A stretch of DNA of 64,000 bases, taken from contig CBDCGJ010000012.1 in assembly GCA_965216645.1 (NCBI GenBank), forward strand, positions 62,001 through 126,000, read 5' to 3'. The number at the start of each line of letters is the position of its first letter. The first letter of the stretch is position 1. This document shows, one piece after another, positions 33,223 through 41,938 of this stretch. Origin of the DNA: CBDCGJ01 sp965216645 (lineage in GTDB: Bacteria; Pseudomonadota; Alphaproteobacteria; GCA-2731375). The notes beneath the pieces are model-generated. The model was not told where the DNA came from, did not search any database, and saw nothing but the letters and a program-made list of their open reading frames with translations. The position numbers were made by a program, and so were the translations under genes.

Positions 33223-35488
33223 ATGATGGAAAACACCTACCGCAAACGACGAGGCCCTGCGCTTCCATACCGAGGGGCGGCCCGGCAAGCTGGAGATGAC
33301 GCCGACCAAGCCGATGGCGACCCAACGGGATCTCAGCCTGGCCTATTCCCCCGGCGTCGCCGCGCCCTGTCTGGAGATCGCGGAAGACCCGGCGAAGGTC
33401 TACGACTATACCTCCCGCGGCAATATGGTGGCCGTGATTTCCAACGGGACGGCGGTTTTGGGCTTGGGCAATCTGGGCCCGCTCGGCGCCAAGCCGGTGA
33501 TGGAGGGTAAGGCGGTCCTGTTCAAGCGCTTCGCCGACGTGGATTCCATCGATCTGGAGCTCGAACACCGAAGACGTCGACGAGTTCATCAACTGCGCCC
33601 GCTTCCTGGGCCCGTCCTTCGGCGGCATCAATCTGGAAGACATCAAGGCGCCGGAATGCTTCATCATCGAGCAGCGCCTGCGCGAGATCATGGATATCCC
33701 GGTGTTCCATGACGATCAGCATGGCACGGCGATCATCGCCCTGGCCGGTCTGATCAACGCCTTCCCACTTGACCGACCGCGATATCGAGGATGCCCGCGT
33801 GGTCGTGAACGGCGCCGGGCGCGGCCGGCGTCGCCTGCGTCGAGCTGATTAAGGCGATCGGCGTGCCCAGCAACAATGTGATCATGTGCGATACCCGCGG
33901 CGTGATCTATCAGGGCCGCGAGGACGGCATGAACCAATGGAAATCGGCTCATGCGGTGGCGACGGACCTGCGCAGCCTGGGAAGACGCCATGCAGGGCGC
34001 CGACGCCTTTTTCGGCCTCTCGGTCAAGGGCGCGGTGACCGCGCAGATGGTCCGCGACATGGCCGAGAAGCCGATCATCTTCGCCATGGCCAACCCGGAT
34101 CCGGAGGTGACGCCGGAGGATGTGGCCGAGGTCCGCGACGACGCCATCGTCGCCACCGGCCGCTCCGACTATCCCAATCAGATCAACAACGTCCTGGGCT
34201 TCCCCTATATCTTCCGCGGCGCCCTGGACGTGCGCGCCACCACCATCAACGACGACATGAAGATCGCCGCCGCCCGCGCTCTGGCCGATCTGGCGCGCCA
34301 GGACGTGCCAGACGAAGTGGCCATGGCCTACGGCACCCAGGACCTGCGCTACGGCCCCAATTACATCATTCCGACGCCTTTTGATCCGCGCCTGATCAGC
34401 CATGTTCCGGCCGCCGTGGCTCAGGCCGCCGTCGACAGCGGGGTCGCCGGCCGGCGCATCCCGGACATGGACGGCTACAAACTGGAGCTGCGCGCCCGCC
34501 TGGACCCGACCGCGTCGAGCCTGCAGCGCATCTTCGATCAGGTCCGCGCCAATCCGAAGCGGGTGGTTTTCGCCGAGGGCGAGGAGGAGGCGGTGCTGCG
34601 CGCCGCGCTGAGCTACCGGGATTCCGGCTATGGCACGCCGATCCTGGTGGCGCGGGAACGCCGGGTGAAGGAGACCATGGAGCGCATCGGCGTCGGCGAT
34701 CTGGGCGATATTAAGATCGACAACGCCAAGTTTTCCGACAGCAATCAGCGTTATACGGACTTCCTCTACAACCGGCTGCAGCGCAAGGGCTATCTCTACC
34801 GCGACTGTCAGCGCCTGGTGAACCAGGACCGTAACGTCTTCGCCGCCTGCATGGTGGCGCTGGGCGATGCCGACTGCATGGTTACCGGCATGACCCGGAA
34901 CTATTCCGTCGCCTTCGAGGAAGTGAGCCGGGTGCTGGACCGTCAGCCGGGCCGCCGGGTCTTCGGCATCTCCATCATCGTCGCCCGCGGCCGCACTGTC
35001 TTCGTCGCCGACACCAACGTGCACGAACTGCCGTCATCGGTGGAAATGGCTGACATCGCGGCGCAGACCGCCGATGTCGCCCGCCGCTTCGGCCACGAGC
35101 CTAGGGTGGCGCTCTTGTCTTATTCAAACTTCGGCAACCCGCCCTGGCCCTCGGCGGACCGGGTGCGCGACGCGGTCTCCCCTACTCGACAGCCGGGTCA
35201 CGGACTTCGAATATGACGGCGACATGTCGGCGGATACGGCGCTCAATCCGGAGATCCAGCGGGTCTATCCCTTCATCCGCCTCTCGGGCCCGGCGAATGT
35301 GCTGATCATGCCGGCCCTGCACAGCGCCCACATTTCCTCCAAACTGTTGCAGGAGCTGGGCGGCGGCACCCTGATCGGGCCGATGCTGGTGGGCATGTCC
35401 CAAGTCGGTCCAGATCATGCCCATGGGCGCCACGGTCACCGACCTCGTCAACATGGCCGCCCTCGCCGCCCACGAAGCGGCGCGCTAG
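33223..35488 (+). CDS. maeB: NADP-malic enzyme, MaeB type, broken by seven single-base insertions
   Basis: The parts, joined in order, give a malic enzyme domain (TPTKPMATQRDLSLAYSPGV, FHDDQHGTAIIALAGL) and a phosphotransacetylase-like domain (VVFAEGEEEAVLRAAL to the end). One surplus base is inferred at each of seven runs: 33244–33246, 33564–33565, 33764–33766, 33817–33819, 33979–33981, 35179–35182 and 35399–35401. Removing seven bases leaves 2259 bases and 752 residues in one frame with the natural stop at 35486, the normal MaeB length. It oxidises malate to pyruvate with NADP. I think the gene is intact in the organism and the sequence is faulty. Confidence 0.9.
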
Positions 35489-35530
35489 GCGGCAAGCTTC
35501 GACAATATCCTACGACAGCGCCCGCAACCG

Positions 35531-35625
35531 AAATCAAAGGGTCAGACCCTTTGATTAGCATTTATCCCTATTTTTCACCCGAAAATACAGAATTTCAAAA
35601 TCAAAAGGGTCTGACCCTTTGGATT
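35531..35625. repeat. Composite palindromic element (repeat family A, paired units, 95 bp)
   Basis: Unit 1 (35531–35557) is AAATCAAAGGGTCAGACC then CTTTGATTA. Unit 2 (35598–35625) is inverted (central T) and carries one extra A in its left arm (CAAAAGGG) and one extra G in its right arm (TTTGGATT) compared with the perfect copies. It sits between convergent maeB and the LysE gene, and the stop codon of the latter (35624–35626) lies at its edge. Confidence 0.8.
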
Positions 35626-36265
35626 AATTGAGAAACACCAGATGCGCCGCGATAGCGGCGAATATTGCGGCGGTGGCCCAGGCGCGTAAACGCATGGTGC
35701 GCGGTTTGCGGACGACAGCTAGGCTGATCCGGCGGGCGGTCAGAGCGAAGAACAGGTTGATGCTATTGCCGGTGATGTTGAAAACGAGACCCAGCAGGAT
35801 GAACTGCCAGAACACGCTGCCCCGCGCCGGATCGGTGAATTGCGGTACGAAAGGCGAGATAGACGAAGGCTGACTTCGGATTCAAGAGATTGGTCATGAT
35901 CCCCTGGCGATAAGCCCGCCAGGCGGTGGTGCGGCGCTGACGCGGATCGTCTTCCCCCCGCATCCGCCGGCGATGCGTTCAAGGCTTGCCAGGCGAGATA
36001 GAGCAGATAGGCGTCACCGGCATAGCGCACGGCGTCGAAAGCGGCAGGATAGGCTAACAACAGCGCCGCCAGCCCCGTCGCCGCCGTCAGACGAATGGGT
36101 GAAGGAGGCGGTGGCAAGCCCGAGCACCGCCAGGCCGGTGACCCAGGCCGAATTGGTCAGACCCCGCGCCACCGCATAGAACATCCCCGGCCCCGGTGCA
36201 ATGCCGACCAGGAAGACCGTCACCATATAGGCCGAAAAAGCGGCCGGTTCGGGGAAGAGATGCAC
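35624..36265 (-). CDS. LysE/RhtB-family amino-acid exporter, broken by three single-base insertions
   Basis: The frames joined in order read VHLFPEPAAFSAYMVTVFLV, GIAPGPGMFYAVARGL, TAATGLAALLLAYPAAFDAV, AYRQGIMTNLLNPKSAFVYL and LLGLVFNITGNSINLFFAL, a typical six-segment LysE-type exporter. Surplus bases are inferred near 36095 (GGG), 35954–35959 (C6) and 35850–35852 (AAA). Removing three gives 212 residues, the normal length. The probable start is a GTG at 36265; an in-frame ATG lies 14 codons later. The protein would export an amino acid or homoserine lactone-like compound across the inner membrane. As for maeB, sequence error is the likeliest cause of the breaks. Confidence 0.82.
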
Positions 36266-36306
36266 GCGATGGTCCTTCGCGGGTTCTTGGGCGAGAGCCG
36301 GCAGGC

Positions 36307-36969
36307 TTATACGAATTTGGTGGCGAAGCAAAGGCGCCAGACGATCAGCCAGTGGACATAGAGCGCTTCGCGGGCGAGCCAGAGCGGGGTTTTCCAACGC
36401 CAGCGCAGACGCTCCTCCGCCCCGCAGGGCAGCAGCCGATAGCCGTATCCCATGCCCAGCATCAGGGCTCGCGCCATATGGGCGCGGCTGGTGATCAGGT
36501 CGTGTACCCGGTCGTCCGGCGGCATCAAGTCACGCAGATAAAGGAAATTCTGCCGCGTGTTCTGGGAGCGATCCTCCAGCACCAGCCGGTCGCGCGCGAC
36601 GCCGAGGTCCGCCAGCACGTCGGCGCCCATGGCCGCTTCCGACGGCAGGTCCGCCCGCGTGACGCCGCCGCAGATGCAGATCCGCCGCGCGCCCTTTTGC
36701 GCGGCGGCTCGGCGCAGGCGGGTCTTGAAGATGCCGATGCGGCCGTCCGGCCTGGGCTGCGCGCCCAGCACGATCAAGGCGCCGTCGCCGGCCGCCACCG
36801 TCGGCGCCCGCGCCGCCACCCAGAGCACCACCGCCAGACAGGCGAGCCAGGAGACGCCGGCGCTGAGCAAAACGATGACACAGGTCAGGGCCAGGCAGAA
36901 CCAGCCGTCGACGCCGACGGAGGCCAGCCGCGCGCGGGTCGGCAGTGCCTGCCGCAACCGGTTGCTCAA
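36307..36969 (-). CDS. YdcF/DUF218-family membrane protein
   Basis: A 220-residue protein with an N-terminal membrane segment pair (FCLALTCVIVLLSAGVSWLA and the following CLAVVLWVAA) and a DUF218 domain: ALIVLGAQPRPDGR, ICICGGVTRADLPSEA, LVLEDRSQNTRQNFLYL and LITSRAHMARALML. The family includes ElyC and SanA, tied to cell-envelope integrity, and has a Rossmann-like fold; the exact reaction is unknown. It is five bases downstream of the YtoQ-like gene, so the two are probably one operon. Confidence 0.85.
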   Translation of the reverse strand: MSNRLRQALPTRARLASVGVDGWFCLALTCVIVLLSAGVSWLACLAVVLWVAARAPTVAAGDGALIVLGAQPRPDGRIGIFKTRLRRAAAQKGARRICICGGVTRADLPSEAAMGADVLADLGVARDRLVLEDRSQNTRQNFLYLRDLMPPDDRVHDLITSRAHMARALMLGMGYGYRLLPCGAEERLRWRWKTPLWLAREALYVHWLIVWRLCFATKFV

Positions 36970-36974
36970 GGGGC

Positions 36975-37445
36975 TCAGGCTGCCGAGGTCAGCTCACCCT
37001 TGATCACATAGGTCAGCAACTGCACCACCTGGGCCGGGGTTTCCGCCACCGCCAGCGCCGCCGCGTCCACTTCCTTCAGGGCGTGGGTCAGGGCCGGATC
37101 ATGCAAGGTGATGATCGACTTGCCGATCGCCGCGGCATAGCCGGCATCGAAGGCGGCGTTCCACTGGCGGTACTTGTCGCCGAAGCGGACAACGACGATG
37201 TCCGACCGCTCGATCAGCGTGCGGGTACGGATCGCATTGACCTTGGCGCCCTTATTATCCTTCCAGAACGGCTTTTCTTCCGCCCCCAGGATGGCGACGC
37301 CGCAATCGTCGCTCGAATCGTGATCGGTGTTGGGTGAGACGAATTCGATCGGCAGTCCAGCTGCGCCAGCGCCGGCGGTAATCTGCGCCCGCCAATCGGT
37401 GTGGATTTCGCCGGACAGGTAAACGGTCCAATTTGATTGAGTCAT
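36975..37445 (-). CDS. YtoQ-family protein
   Basis: A 156-residue soluble protein. WTVYLSGEIHTDWRAQI at the start and FVSPNTDHDSSDDCG, AKVNAIRTRTLIERSDIVVV and FGDKYRQWNAAFDAGYA are hallmarks of the YtoQ family, related in fold to nucleoside 2-deoxyribosyltransferases. The catalytic Asp/Glu arrangement of those enzymes is only partly visible, and the role is unknown. First gene of a leftward pair with the YdcF-type gene. Confidence 0.85.
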   Translation of the reverse strand: MTQSNWTVYLSGEIHTDWRAQITAGAGAAGLPIEFVSPNTDHDSSDDCGVAILGAEEKPFWKDNKGAKVNAIRTRTLIERSDIVVVRFGDKYRQWNAAFDAGYAAAIGKSIITLHDPALTHALKEVDAAALAVAETPAQVVQLLTYVIKGELTSAA

Positions 37446-37534
37446 AACGCGGCTCTCCAGGTCTCGGGGTAGACGACGGTTCGGTCGCTACTATACCTTG
37501 CTTCGCGCAAAGTTCACGGGGTTGGAGAACAAAG

Positions 37535-38662
37535 ATGTTGCCGCTGGCGGGGATCAAGGTGTTGGAACTGGGGCAGAACCTGGCGGGGCCCTATGCGGGC
37601 GCGATTTTGGCCCTGCTCGGCGCCGAAGTGATCAAGGTCGAACGGCCGGGCAGCGGCGACGACGCCCGCGCCTGGGGCCCGCCGTTCATCAACGAGGTCG
37701 GCGCGCTGTTCCAAGCGGTCAACGTGAACAAGAAATCCATTACCATCGACTTCAAGGACGCGAGCGACCGGGACGAGTTGTTCCGCTTGATCGAGGGCAC
37801 GGACGTGCTGGTGCAGAACCTGCGGCCCGGCGTGATGGAGGATCTGGATCTGGGCGCCGACGTCTTGCGGGCGCACAATCCGCGTCTCGTTTATTGCGCT
37901 ATGGGCGCCTATGGCCACAAAGGCCCGATGACACGGGAGCCGGGCTACGAACCGATCGTTCAGGCCTTCGGCGGCTTGATGATGGTCAGCGGCCATGAGG
38001 GGGCGCCGCCCATGCGATTGGGCATGCAGGCGCTGGACATGGGCTCCGCCATGTGGGCCGTGCTGGGCATTCTGGCGGGCCTGACCCAACGGGCCGGCAG
38101 CGGCACCGGCTGTACCGTCGATACCAGCCTGTTCGAGACCGCTCTGGCTTGGCTGACCATCGCCCATTCCACCTTCAACGCCACCGGCAAGCCGCCGATC
38201 CGCCATCCGACCGGCAGTGCCCGCGTGGTCCCGTTCGAAGCCTTCGAGACGGCGGACGGCCCGTTGATCATCGCCGCCGCCAATGACCGCTTGTTCGCCC
38301 GCTTGGCCAAGGCGCTGGGACACCCAGATTGGGCCGATGACGCGCGCTTCCGCAGCAATGCGGACCGGCAGGCCAATCGGGAGACGTTGAAGGATCTGAT
38401 GGAGGCCGAATTGGGCAAGCAAGATCGTGATCATTGGCGGCGGATCTTGTCCGAGGCGCAAGTCCCGGCCGCGCCGGTGCAAACAGTCGCCGAGGTGGCG
38501 GCGCACGAGCAGACGGTAGCGCTGGGCATGATCCAGCAGGTGCCGGGATTGGATTTCCAGACCATGGGCCTGCCGCTGTCCTTCGACGGGGAACGGCCCG
38601 GCATCGTCAGCGCCGCGCCGGCGCTGGGGGCCCATGACGACGAACTGCTGAACAGGTCCTGA
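37535..38662 (+). CDS. CaiB/BaiF-type (family III) CoA transferase
   Basis: A 375-residue enzyme that moves CoA between carboxylic acids. It starts PLAGIKVLELGQNLAGPYAG and contains GAEVIKVERPGSGDDAR, the CoA-binding part, and the catalytic aspartate region GMQALDMGSAMWAV. The length is slightly short of the usual 390–410 but both ends look complete. It is followed one base later by an acyl-CoA ligase gene, so the pair probably activates and transfers the same acid, for example a branched or aromatic acid. Substrate unknown. Confidence 0.9.
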   Translation: MLPLAGIKVLELGQNLAGPYAGAILALLGAEVIKVERPGSGDDARAWGPPFINEVGALFQAVNVNKKSITIDFKDASDRDELFRLIEGTDVLVQNLRPGVMEDLDLGADVLRAHNPRLVYCAMGAYGHKGPMTREPGYEPIVQAFGGLMMVSGHEGAPPMRLGMQALDMGSAMWAVLGILAGLTQRAGSGTGCTVDTSLFETALAWLTIAHSTFNATGKPPIRHPTGSARVVPFEAFETADGPLIIAAANDRLFARLAKALGHPDWADDARFRSNADRQANRETLKDLMEAELGKQDRDHWRRILSEAQVPAAPVQTVAEVAAHEQTVALGMIQQVPGLDFQTMGLPLSFDGERPGIVSAAPALGAHDDELLNRS

Positions 38663-38663
38663 C

Positions 38664-40172
38664 ATGAACCAGGCGTCTCTCTTAGCCAAGGCGGCCCTGA
38701 CCTTCGGCGACCGGCCCGCCGTCTCGCTTGGCGGCGATGTCGTCCTAAGTTACGCCGCCTTGGCCGACCGCGTGGCCCGGATGGCGCGGGGATTGCGCCT
38801 GAGCCAGGGCCTGGCGGCGGGCGACCGGGTGGCTTTGGTGATGAAGAACGTGCCGGCCTATCTCGAATGCCTTTACGCGATCTGGCATGCCGGTCTGGTG
38901 GCGGTACCGATCAACGCCAAACTGCATGCGCGGGAATTCGCCTATATCCTGGAGAATTCGGGCGCCAAGCTCTGCTTCGTCAGCCCGGAGCTGGCCGGCG
39001 ACCTGCCCGCCGATCAGCGACAAGTGGCGGTCGGCGGCGCCGACCATACGGCGCTGCTGCGTTTCGACCCGATGCCGGTGGCGGAGACTGCACCGGACGA
39101 CCTAGCTTGGTTGTTCTACACCTCCGGCACTACCGGCATGCCCAAAGGCGCGATGCTGAGCCAGCGCAACCTGATGGCCATGGTGATGAATTATTTTGCG
39201 GATGTGGATCAGGTGTCGGAACAGGACAGCATGATCCACTGTGCGCCGATGAGCCATGGCTCGGGTCTCTACGGGCTTCCCCATGTGGCGAAGGCGGCGA
39301 ACAATGTCTATCCGGCTTCTGGCGGTTTCGAGCCGGCGGAGTGCCTCAATCTGATCGCCCGCTGGCCCAACGCCACCTTCTTCTTCGCCCCGACCATGAT
39401 CACCCGGTTGCTCGCCGCGCCGGAACTGGCCGACGCCGGCACCGGCAATCTGAAGACCATCGTCTATGGCGGCGGACCGATGTATGTGGAGGATACGCTG
39501 AAAGCGCTCGAGGCCTTGGGCCCGAAACTGGTGCAGATCTATGGTCAGGGCGAATCGCCCATGACCATCACCGGTCTGTCGAGGGCGATGCATGAAGACC
39601 GCGATCATCCCCGCTATATGGCGCGCCTCGGCTCCGTCGGCGTCGCCCGTACCGATCTCGACGTGCGCGTGGTCGATGAAGACGATAACGATCTGCCGGT
39701 CGGCGAGGCCGGCGAGATCCTTTGCCGCGGCGACGTGGTTATGGCCGGCTACTTCGAGAATCCCGAGGCCACGGCGGCCGCCTTACGCGGTGGCTGGCTG
39801 CATACCGGCGACGTCGGCGCCTTCGACGATGACGGCTTTCTGACCCTGATGGACCGGGCCAAGGACATGATCATCTCCGGCGGCAGCAATATCTATCCCC
39901 GCGAGATCGAGGAGGTGCTGCTGCGTCATCCGGCGGTGCTGGAATGCGCCGCCGTCGGCCGGCCCCATCCGGATTGGGGGGAGGAGGTCGTCGCCTTCGT
40001 CGTCCGCCGCGACGGCAGGACAGTTTCGGAAGACGAGCTCGACCAACTCTGCCTCGACAACATCGCCCGTTTCAAACGCCCGAAGGAATACCGCTTCGTC
40101 GAGAGCCTGACCAAGAACAATTACGGCAAGGTGTTGAAGACCGAGTTGCGGGAGATACTAGGCAATTCGTGA
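38664..40172 (+). CDS. AMP-dependent acyl-CoA synthetase/ligase
   Basis: A 502-residue enzyme that adenylates a carboxylic acid and joins it to CoA. Motifs: P-loop-like YTSGTTGMPKGAMLS, the adenine motif YGQGESPMT, the hinge WLHTGDVGAFDDDGFL and RAKDMIISGGSNIYPREIEE, and the catalytic lysine NNYGKVLKTEL near the end. Similar to medium/long-chain fatty-acid and benzoate/malonyl ligases; the acid-binding pocket cannot be assigned by eye. It starts two bases after the stop of the CoA-transferase gene, with which it is co-transcribed. Confidence 0.93.
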   Translation: MNQASLLAKAALTFGDRPAVSLGGDVVLSYAALADRVARMARGLRLSQGLAAGDRVALVMKNVPAYLECLYAIWHAGLVAVPINAKLHAREFAYILENSGAKLCFVSPELAGDLPADQRQVAVGGADHTALLRFDPMPVAETAPDDLAWLFYTSGTTGMPKGAMLSQRNLMAMVMNYFADVDQVSEQDSMIHCAPMSHGSGLYGLPHVAKAANNVYPASGGFEPAECLNLIARWPNATFFFAPTMITRLLAAPELADAGTGNLKTIVYGGGPMYVEDTLKALEALGPKLVQIYGQGESPMTITGLSRAMHEDRDHPRYMARLGSVGVARTDLDVRVVDEDDNDLPVGEAGEILCRGDVVMAGYFENPEATAAALRGGWLHTGDVGAFDDDGFLTLMDRAKDMIISGGSNIYPREIEEVLLRHPAVLECAAVGRPHPDWGEEVVAFVVRRDGRTVSEDELDQLCLDNIARFKRPKEYRFVESLTKNNYGKVLKTELREILGNS

Positions 40173-40190
40173 TTCTTTTTGGAATCGGCT

Positions 40191-40577
40191 CTAACGGAAC
40201 ATCGAGCGGACCTGGATGCCCCATTTGCCGTCGATCCGGGTGACGATCCATAGCCCCGGGATGACCATGTAGACCGTGCCGTCGGCGTGGCAGCGGCTCA
40301 TCACCAGGTCGAAATGCACCTTATCGACGGAGGCTTTGGTCGCTTCGATTTCGTCCAGGGTCGTGTGATGCCAACCTTCTTTTTCCGGCAAGTCCGCATA
40401 ATGGTAGACGAAGTCCGCCGCCGTGGCCGTGACCTCCACCTGATTGCCGGCCATCATCGTGTGCGGAAAATTGAACGTGTCGCGCACCGCGTCGCCGTCC
40501 CCGGCGTTGAATGCCAACAAGAAATCATCGATCACCCGCCGCGCCTCGACTGGCATCTCCGTTTGCAGTTCGCTCAT
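40191..40577 (-). CDS. SnoaL-like (NTF2-fold) protein
   Basis: A 128-residue small protein of NTF2-like fold: RVIDDFLLAFNAGDGDAVRD, FNFPHTMMAGNQVEV, and a C-terminal strand pair MVIPGLWIVTRIDGKWGIQV. The family includes polyketide cyclases, isomerases and binding proteins, so no reaction is assigned. GGAGGGATGGCGAG stands before the ATG at 40577. It is convergent with the acyl-CoA ligase gene. Confidence 0.82.
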   Translation of the reverse strand: MSELQTEMPVEARRVIDDFLLAFNAGDGDAVRDTFNFPHTMMAGNQVEVTATAADFVYHYADLPEKEGWHHTTLDEIEATKASVDKVHFDLVMSRCHADGTVYMVIPGLWIVTRIDGKWGIQVRSMFR

Positions 40578-40772
40578 CTCGCCATCCCTCCAATCTCCAT
40601 CACAAGAGCCGTTGGATACCGCATCGCATGTTTGAATGGAATCGTGGATAATCACTAACTTGCCCCGCCATATGTTAGCATCGTGACGACATGGCAAAAT
40701 TTTTCTCTAATGCAAACGACAACGTCATCGTTTGGCGCAGCGCTGGCTATTTTTTTACGTGAGGTTCGATTT

Positions 40773-41315
40773 ATGTATTGGTTAAACAGATATGGCCTGA
40801 CCCTGTTCGTGATTTCTTCGGTTTCCATCTCAACAGCCACTGCGGCCGACGACACCATATGCTCGGCGTCCGGGCTCGCCGGCTTTGCGTTCGGTGCGCC
40901 CTTGGACGAAAACAAATATACCCTGGTCGAGACGGCGAATTCCGGCGTTGCGTCATTCCGCGCCGAGACCGGGAGTAGCGATCCGCGCTATGCCACGGCG
41001 ATCGTGTCGGTAACGCCGTTCAGCCGCAAGATCATGGCCGTGGACTACCGCCAGACCGGCGAAAAGAAAATCCTGCGGGCGCGCATGGATGCTATGAAAA
41101 AAGCCTTCGAGGAGGCCAATGCAACCGTCAAGTGGGACCACCTGGGCAACCAATACGATGCCCGTAATCTCGATGGCTTCGACCTCTCTATCGCCGTCAA
41201 GGGCGATCCGCAGGGCGACGGGTCGAACCACCGCCTGAGCTATCACTGCGTCCACGCCGCCACGGCGGAACTGGCCTTGACAGAGACACTAAAATACCAA
41301 TTGCAGAAAAAATAG
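40773..41315 (+). CDS. Secreted protein of unknown function
   Basis: A 180-residue protein with a signal peptide (MYWLNRYGLTLFVISSVSIS, cut near ATAADD). Two cysteines (ICSASG near the mature start and YHCVHAA near the end) may form one disulfide. The mature part alternates strands and one amphipathic helix (ARMDAMKKAFEEANATVKW). I do not recognise the family. GTGAGG precedes the ATG; the AT-rich upstream frame is not coding. It lies just before another small secreted protein gene and a chemoreceptor gene. Confidence 0.7.
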   Translation: MYWLNRYGLTLFVISSVSISTATAADDTICSASGLAGFAFGAPLDENKYTLVETANSGVASFRAETGSSDPRYATAIVSVTPFSRKIMAVDYRQTGEKKILRARMDAMKKAFEEANATVKWDHLGNQYDARNLDGFDLSIAVKGDPQGDGSNHRLSYHCVHAATAELALTETLKYQLQKK

Positions 41316-41436
41316 GCGTCACGATACTCGTCGTTGCAAGTAAATAATATTGCTGCTTGCTAATTTAACAGTAATTTAAGTCATTCTTGATTTTATCCCC
41401 GCTGCTAACCGACTTCAGTAGCTAAGGGGATACCTA

Positions 41437-41802
41437 ATGAAAGTTCTAAGTTCTATCTTGGCCGCGTTGGCCATTGTCACGATGTTTTCGATGCCGGCGC
41501 AAGCCGCCGACAGTCAATGTGCCGTCCATTATACCCGCACCGCCTGCGCTGGCCAGGAAGCGGTGAGTTATAAGAAATGCGACGGCAAGCAGTCTTGCGT
41601 GAAGCACAAGAAAGCCGATTCGCTGGAAGCCTGCCAAAAGGCCGCCATGAAATCCTGCCGCAACCGGCGCCTCAACATCACCAAGTCCAAGGTAATCACG
41701 GCGACTTGGAAGGGCGAGGCCATCACCGCCCCGGGCGGCGCCGAGGATTTCTGCACCGAATATCCGAAGAAGGACGTCGAATTTAACAAGTGCGATCAAT
41801 AG
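41437..41802 (+). CDS. Small cysteine-rich secreted protein
   Basis: A 121-residue protein with a signal peptide ending PAQAAD and eight cysteines in the mature part (SQCAVHY, RTACAGQ, YKKCDGKQSCVKH, EACQKAAMKSCRN, DFCTEYP and NKCDQ), enough for four disulfides. It is rich in lysine, so the mature protein is basic. AGGGGATACCTA precedes the ATG. No known family recognised; a compact periplasmic or secreted binding protein is possible. A strong GC hairpin at 41819–41848 lies just past its stop. Confidence 0.7.
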   Translation: MKVLSSILAALAIVTMFSMPAQAADSQCAVHYTRTACAGQEAVSYKKCDGKQSCVKHKKADSLEACQKAAMKSCRNRRLNITKSKVITATWKGEAITAPGGAEDFCTEYPKKDVEFNKCDQ

Positions 41803-41818
41803 ATCGCCGAACGGCACT

Positions 41819-41848
41819 GGCCCCGGCGCGCCCCACTGCGCCGGGGCC
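41819..41848 (+). terminator. Strong hairpin after the cysteine-rich protein gene
   Basis: An 11-bp perfect stem GGCCCCGGCGC / GCGCCGGGGCC with an 8-base loop. No clear T-run follows, so it may be a rho-independent terminator of weak form or a pause site before the chemoreceptor gene. Confidence 0.5.
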
Positions 41849-41866
41849 GGTTGCCTCTCGACGGCG

Positions 41867-41887
41867 CTCGTCACTCGTCACTCGTCA
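41867..41887 (+). repeat. Tandem 7-bp repeat, three units
   Basis: CTCGTCA occurs three times in a row about 50 bp before the chemoreceptor start. It may be a slippage-prone spacer in the upstream region; no regulatory role can be shown from sequence. Confidence 0.5.
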
Positions 41888-41938
41888 CTTTAGGTCAATA
41901 ACACCGCCGACCGTTGTCGGAAGGACTGGAAGATAGCG

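Noticed and set aside
33104..33691. N-terminal extension of mutS
   Set aside because: The frame is open but runs over the start of the divergent malic enzyme gene; MutS homologues begin at the MASKARRQD start at 33103.
33223..35488. Several separate short genes in place of maeB
   Set aside because: The pieces are consecutive parts of one malic enzyme; deleting seven single bases gives one 752-residue protein with the natural stop.
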